A stretch of 43,830 nt of DNA, from NCBI RefSeq assembly GCF_011947195.1, contig NZ_JAATVY010000040.1, positions 1 through 43,830 of the forward strand, written 5' to 3'. The stretch comes from Planosporangium thailandense (GTDB taxonomy: Bacteria; Actinomycetota; Actinomycetes; Mycobacteriales; Micromonosporaceae). The notes under the pieces were generated by a model, which was given only the letters and a program-made list of their open reading frames with translations, did not search any database and was not told where the DNA came from. Shown here in pieces: positions 40,149-43,830 of this stretch (position 1 is its first letter; each line of letters begins with the position of its first letter). The translations under genes were made by a program, and so were the position numbers.

Positions 40149-40602
40149 CTGCGGCTACCTTCTCCTTCGCGTCCGTAGGCGGCGCGGTGGGCAGGCGTCG
40201 TCCGAGGGTCTGTGGGGCACCGGCATGTTCTCCGGGTTACGGGATGTGCCCACTCTCATCTGCGACGAGTCCACGCCGTAGCTTCCGGGAATGGACACTA
40301 AAAGCGGTCCGGATAAGGCGTCAAGTGACGCCGTGAGAATTAAAGTTCCAAAGCAACATTTAATCGAGACTTATGCTTTTTCGTTGAACCGAACCGGCTC
40401 TTCGATTTCGCCGGTCGCGCCGCGTGGCGGGCCACGTCGCCGGGAAGACGGCGAGGTCAGGGCGCACGTACGCGGAGTACGTGATTCGAGGGCGTTTATG
40501 TCTGCCAGGAAATGACAGGTCCTCGTCACGCAATTTGATTCAATTCCAGCGAGCGGCGCGTCAGTCGCCAGTATTGCAATTTACGGCACGTCGGGAAAGG
40601 GG
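40149..40602. promoter_or_regulatory. AT-richer 454-bp gap with two palindromes
   Basis: No convincing gene. Stretches 40300-40400 and 40530-40590 are notably AT-richer than the rest of the window. GGCGTCA-AG-TGACGCC (40317-40332) and CACGTAC-N5-GTACGTG (40465-40483) are perfect inverted repeats and candidate regulator sites. Local small ORFs show no coding signature. Confidence 0.5.
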
Positions 40603-40805
40603 TTGGTCCGGTTGTTTCTAGTCGCCGGTGAACGGCTGCGGATTCGTCGCCGGTTCGGCTCAGCCGCGCCGGTCCGCGGTCGAGAGGGCATGCCTTCCGC
40701 GCCACCGGCACGGGTCGACCCCGGTCGCGCACCGAAGCGCGGCGGTCCCGCCGGGCTCGACGTGCTTGCCGAAATAGGCCGGGGAGCAGCCGGGTCGCCA
40801 AGGGC

Positions 40806-41960
<1,155 letters not shown>

Positions 41961-41972
41961 TGTCGGCGCCTC

Positions 41973-42057
41973 TGGATTGTCAGCACCCCTGGATTGTCAG
42001 CACCCCTGGATTGTCAGCACCCCTGGATTGTCAGCACCCCTGGATTGTCAGCGCAGC
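41973..42057. repeat. 17-bp tandem repeat at the HAD gene stop
   Basis: TGGATTGTCAGCACCCC is exact at 41973, 41990, 42007 and 42024; the fifth copy (42041) diverges into coding sequence. The TGA stop of the minus-strand HAD gene (42031-42033) lies inside the fourth copy, and every copy carries TCA (TGA on the gene strand). Confidence 0.97.
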
Positions 42058-42684
42058 AACTGCGGCGGTGACATCGTCGACGATCGCGTCCGGTGCGTGG
42101 ATGATCGAATCCCAGGTGCGACCACGGCGCATCCAGATCGTGCGTAGCCCGACGTCCCGACCGCCCGCCACGTCACGCACCGGGCAGTCGCCGACCATCC
42201 AGCCACCGTCTTCGAGCCGAGCTTCACAGCGCTGCGCCGCGACCTGGAACATCCGAGGATCCGGCTTGGCGACGCCGACCTCCTCCGAGATGGCGAGGGC
42301 GTCGATGTGCGACTCCAGACCCGTACGTCGAATCTTGGCCGATTGCTGCGCGGTATTACCGTTCGTCGCAATGGCCACCCGCCAGCCCTCCCGACGCAGC
42401 CGGTCCAGGGCGAGAGGCACCTGCGGATCCAACTCGACCAGCGCGACGATCTGCTCGCGAAAGCTGGTCACGAGCACATCCAACGGCTCGTCCAGGCCGT
42501 ACCGCTCGCGAACCGCGGTGAGAAACCGCGGGCGCGGAACGAAGCCGTCACCGTCGGCGTTGACCAGCCACTGAACCTCTCCCGGCGCAAGCCCGTGCTC
42601 GGCTACGAACTGTGTGGCCCAACGCCGGAACGGCACTTCACGGTCGAGAAGAGTGTTGTCCAGGTCGAAGATCACCAGCGGCAC
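42031..42684 (-). CDS. HAD-superfamily hydrolase, 217 aa
   Basis: Motif I DLDNTLLD with the nucleophile Asp at residue 7 and acid/base Asp two later; a helical cap at about 15-85; motif II Thr/Ser in VAIATNGN near 107; motif III Lys in GVAKPDPRMF; and motif IV Asp in MVGDCPVRDVAGG. It is a subfamily IA phosphatase of the phosphoglycolate-phosphatase / YjjG-like kind; the substrate is unknown. The GTG at 42682-42684 is the start. The last residues (TIQGC) are encoded by the tandem repeat at 41973-42057, so the C-terminus has been reshaped by it. Confidence 0.9.
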   Translation of the reverse strand: MPLVIFDLDNTLLDREVPFRRWATQFVAEHGLAPGEVQWLVNADGDGFVPRPRFLTAVRERYGLDEPLDVLVTSFREQIVALVELDPQVPLALDRLRREGWRVAIATNGNTAQQSAKIRRTGLESHIDALAISEEVGVAKPDPRMFQVAAQRCEARLEDGGWMVGDCPVRDVAGGRDVGLRTIWMRRGRTWDSIIHAPDAIVDDVTAAVAALTIQGC

Positions 42685-42733
42685 GCCACGACCCTATCCC
42701 GCGCCGTCGGCACGGGTGAGTTCGTACATGCGT

Positions 42734-42771
42734 TTAGAGGGGTAGCAGCTTCAGAGGGGTGGCACTAGAGA
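42734..42771. repeat. 16-bp repeat at the TIGR03089 gene stop
   Basis: TTAGAGGGGTAGCAGC (42734) and TTCAGAGGGGTGGCAC (42750), then a partial TAGAGA. The TAG stop of the minus-strand gene is at 42765-42767. Confidence 0.75.
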
Positions 42772-43538
42772 ACGCGGGTGACGCGTTCGGCGGACGCCCG
42801 AGCGGCGACCGCTTCGGGGGCGAGGTTGGCACACAGCACCACCGAGGCGCCGACGGCCAGCGGAGCCAGCAACCACTTCACCGGATGCTCAGTTTCGGCC
42901 GCGTTGATCAGCAACCGGTCGCCGGCGCGCAGGTCAAGCGATTCGGCAACCTCTCTTGCGAGGGAGCCCCATTCCCGGTAGCTGGTGCCGTCGACGCTCG
43001 CCGGGTCTGTCCGCCGGACCAGCGCATACGTCGGGAGGTTAGCCGGGTACCGGCGGACCTCGGCGATGTAGTCCCGGTACCCGACAGGAACCCCGCTCAA
43101 TGGGGCCGCAGCCGGGGCGAGGCCGAGAGCGAACCGGTGGTGCGCCTCGGGCACGTCCTCCAGCCAGTTGTCCAGCCGATCGCGCGCGACGAAGGTGACG
43201 TCCAGCGGCTCGTCCGCGCCTGGCTCGAGCACCGGCAGGCCGGCGGTCGCAGCCAATCGGAAGGAAACCGCGACCCCGACCGACCAGGCGCCGAGCAGTA
43301 CGGCAGCAGTCTGCCAGTGCGGCGGCAGCAGCACGGCAGCCCGACTGCCGACACCTAACCCGCAGCCCTCACGTAGCAGACCGGCGGTCCGCGCCGCCCA
43401 GCCGCCGAGGGCCGACGCGGAGAGCTCGGTGCGCTCGCCGGTCGCATCATCGCAGAAGGTCAGCAGCGCCTGATCGGCTTCGGCTGGCACGCCCGCGCCG
43501 AGCAGAGTAGGTACGTCAACGGCGGCAGGTACGTCCAT
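42765..43538 (-). CDS. TIGR03089-family protein (AMP-binding-enzyme-like), 257 aa
   Basis: Actinobacteria-specific family resembling the N-terminal part of acyl-CoA synthetases but lacking the adenylation core. Visible pieces are LLTFCDDATGERTELSASALGGWAARTAGLL, GSRAAVLLPPHWQTAAVLLGAWSVG, a central DVTFVARDR and the closing WLLAPLAVGASVVLCANL. Length (about 250) fits the family. There is no P-loop-like TSGTTGxPK, so adenylation is unlikely. Function is not established. The ATG at 43538 is the start. Confidence 0.85.
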   Translation of the reverse strand: MDVPAAVDVPTLLGAGVPAEADQALLTFCDDATGERTELSASALGGWAARTAGLLREGCGLGVGSRAAVLLPPHWQTAAVLLGAWSVGVAVSFRLAATAGLPVLEPGADEPLDVTFVARDRLDNWLEDVPEAHHRFALGLAPAAAPLSGVPVGYRDYIAEVRRYPANLPTYALVRRTDPASVDGTSYREWGSLAREVAESLDLRAGDRLLINAAETEHPVKWLLAPLAVGASVVLCANLAPEAVAARASAERVTRVL

Positions 43539-43632
43539 CGGGCACTCCCGGAAGCGGCACGCACGGTCCGAGCGACCCTATCAAGGGCGGCGGCACAGAG
43601 GCCCGTATCAACGAAAACACCATCGAACATGC

Positions 43633-43664
43633 GTACGAGAAACGTCGTACCGCATCGGTAGTGT
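43633..43664 (+). promoter_or_regulatory. Candidate promoter of the HNH gene with inverted repeat; leaderless start
   Basis: TAGTGT (43659-43664) lies 7 nt before the GTG at 43672, a leaderless arrangement without an SD. GTACGA-N6-TCGTAC (43633-43650) is a perfect inverted repeat around the -35 position. Confidence 0.4.
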
Positions 43665-43671
43665 CTGGTTC

Positions 43672-43830
43672 GTGGATGAGGCGTTGGCGGTGCTCGACCG
43701 GGCTGTGGTGCGGTGCCGGTCGGCGTCGGTGTGGGCGTGGTCCGACGCCGAGCTGGTCGACTCGTTGGACTACATGCACACGCTTATCCAGCAGCTGACC
43801 GCGTTCCAGCTTCGGCTGGTCCGCGAGGTT
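43672..43830 (+). CDS. DUF222/13E12-type HNH endonuclease family protein, N-terminal part
   Basis: The 53 visible residues (VDEALAVLDRAVVRCRSASV, then WSDAELVDSLDYMHTLIQQLTAFQLRLVREV) match the N-terminal helical region of DUF222 proteins. Full-length members usually end in an HNH nuclease domain and occur in many copies in actinobacterial genomes. The gene runs off the right edge, so the HNH part cannot be checked. The GTG at 43672 lacks an SD. Confidence 0.75.
   Translation, partial: MDEALAVLDRAVVRCRSASVWAWSDAELVDSLDYMHTLIQQLTAFQLRLVREV

Noticed and set aside
40291-40515. 74-codon plus-strand ORF
   Set aside because: Lies in the AT-rich gap, has no SD or domain, and its second half has shadow-like Arg-rich composition.
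41973-42057. CRISPR array
   Set aside because: Copies are directly adjacent with no spacers, as in all the other tracts.

Overview
The window looks like chromosomal DNA from a high-G+C actinomycete, most likely of the Micromonosporaceae type. Third codon positions are almost all G or C and GTG starts are frequent. Several families typical of Actinobacteria are present: a SigG-like sigma factor with a SnoaL tail, TIGR03086 and TIGR03089 proteins, an ECF42 sigma factor, a DUF222 HNH nuclease and histidine-rich metal-binding proteins. The species assignment is inference. I see no rRNA, tRNA, CRISPR array, phage block or transposase.

Layout. 1-3508: two small unknown genes, a TPR-GGDEF diguanylate cyclase and an STAS anti-anti-sigma protein. 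3545-7613: a PoxB-type pyruvate oxidase, a TIGR03086 protein translationally coupled to the SigG-like sigma factor, and an ArsC/Spx-like thioredoxin-fold protein. 7657-16574: a histidine-rich protein, a cyclopropane-fatty-acid synthase-like methyltransferase, an M20 amidohydrolase, a short FAD oxidoreductase, a two-component system beside a divergent small membrane protein, and an ECF42 sigma factor. 16609-21069: a tyrosine phosphatase and a large FAD/Fe-S dehydrogenase divergent from a FadR-type GntR regulator.

21106-27958 is a catabolic island on the minus strand: PuuR-like regulator, PotD-like lipoprotein, PotB- and PotC-like permeases, PotA-like ATPase, PuuB-like amine oxidoreductase and a cupin. 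The genes overlap or nearly abut. A perfect 19-bp palindrome lies upstream of the regulator, and a polyamine-like amine is the probable substrate. 28328-36438: a secreted subtilisin, a ferredoxin-reductase-type flavoprotein, folE, a divergent cysteine-containing winged-helix regulator, an M23 peptidase, a surface-anchored protein and a second TPR-GGDEF cyclase. 36510-43830: a CaCA cation exchanger behind a yybP-ykoY (Mn2+) riboswitch, a YcnI-like protein, an asparagine-rich secreted protein, a broken GAF-GGDEF gene, a HAD phosphatase, a TIGR03089 protein and the start of a DUF222 HNH nuclease.

The most unusual feature runs through the whole window. Short tandem repeats (7-25 bp units, 2-9 copies) sit repeatedly at gene ends, commonly starting inside the last codons and carrying the stop triplet in each copy, or carrying ATG at the 5' end. 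Units inside reading frames are 12, 15 or 18 bp; units at stop codons are 7, 12-14, 16, 17, 20, 21 or about 24 bp. I count more than twenty such tracts, and this pattern is the main candidate for something undescribed.
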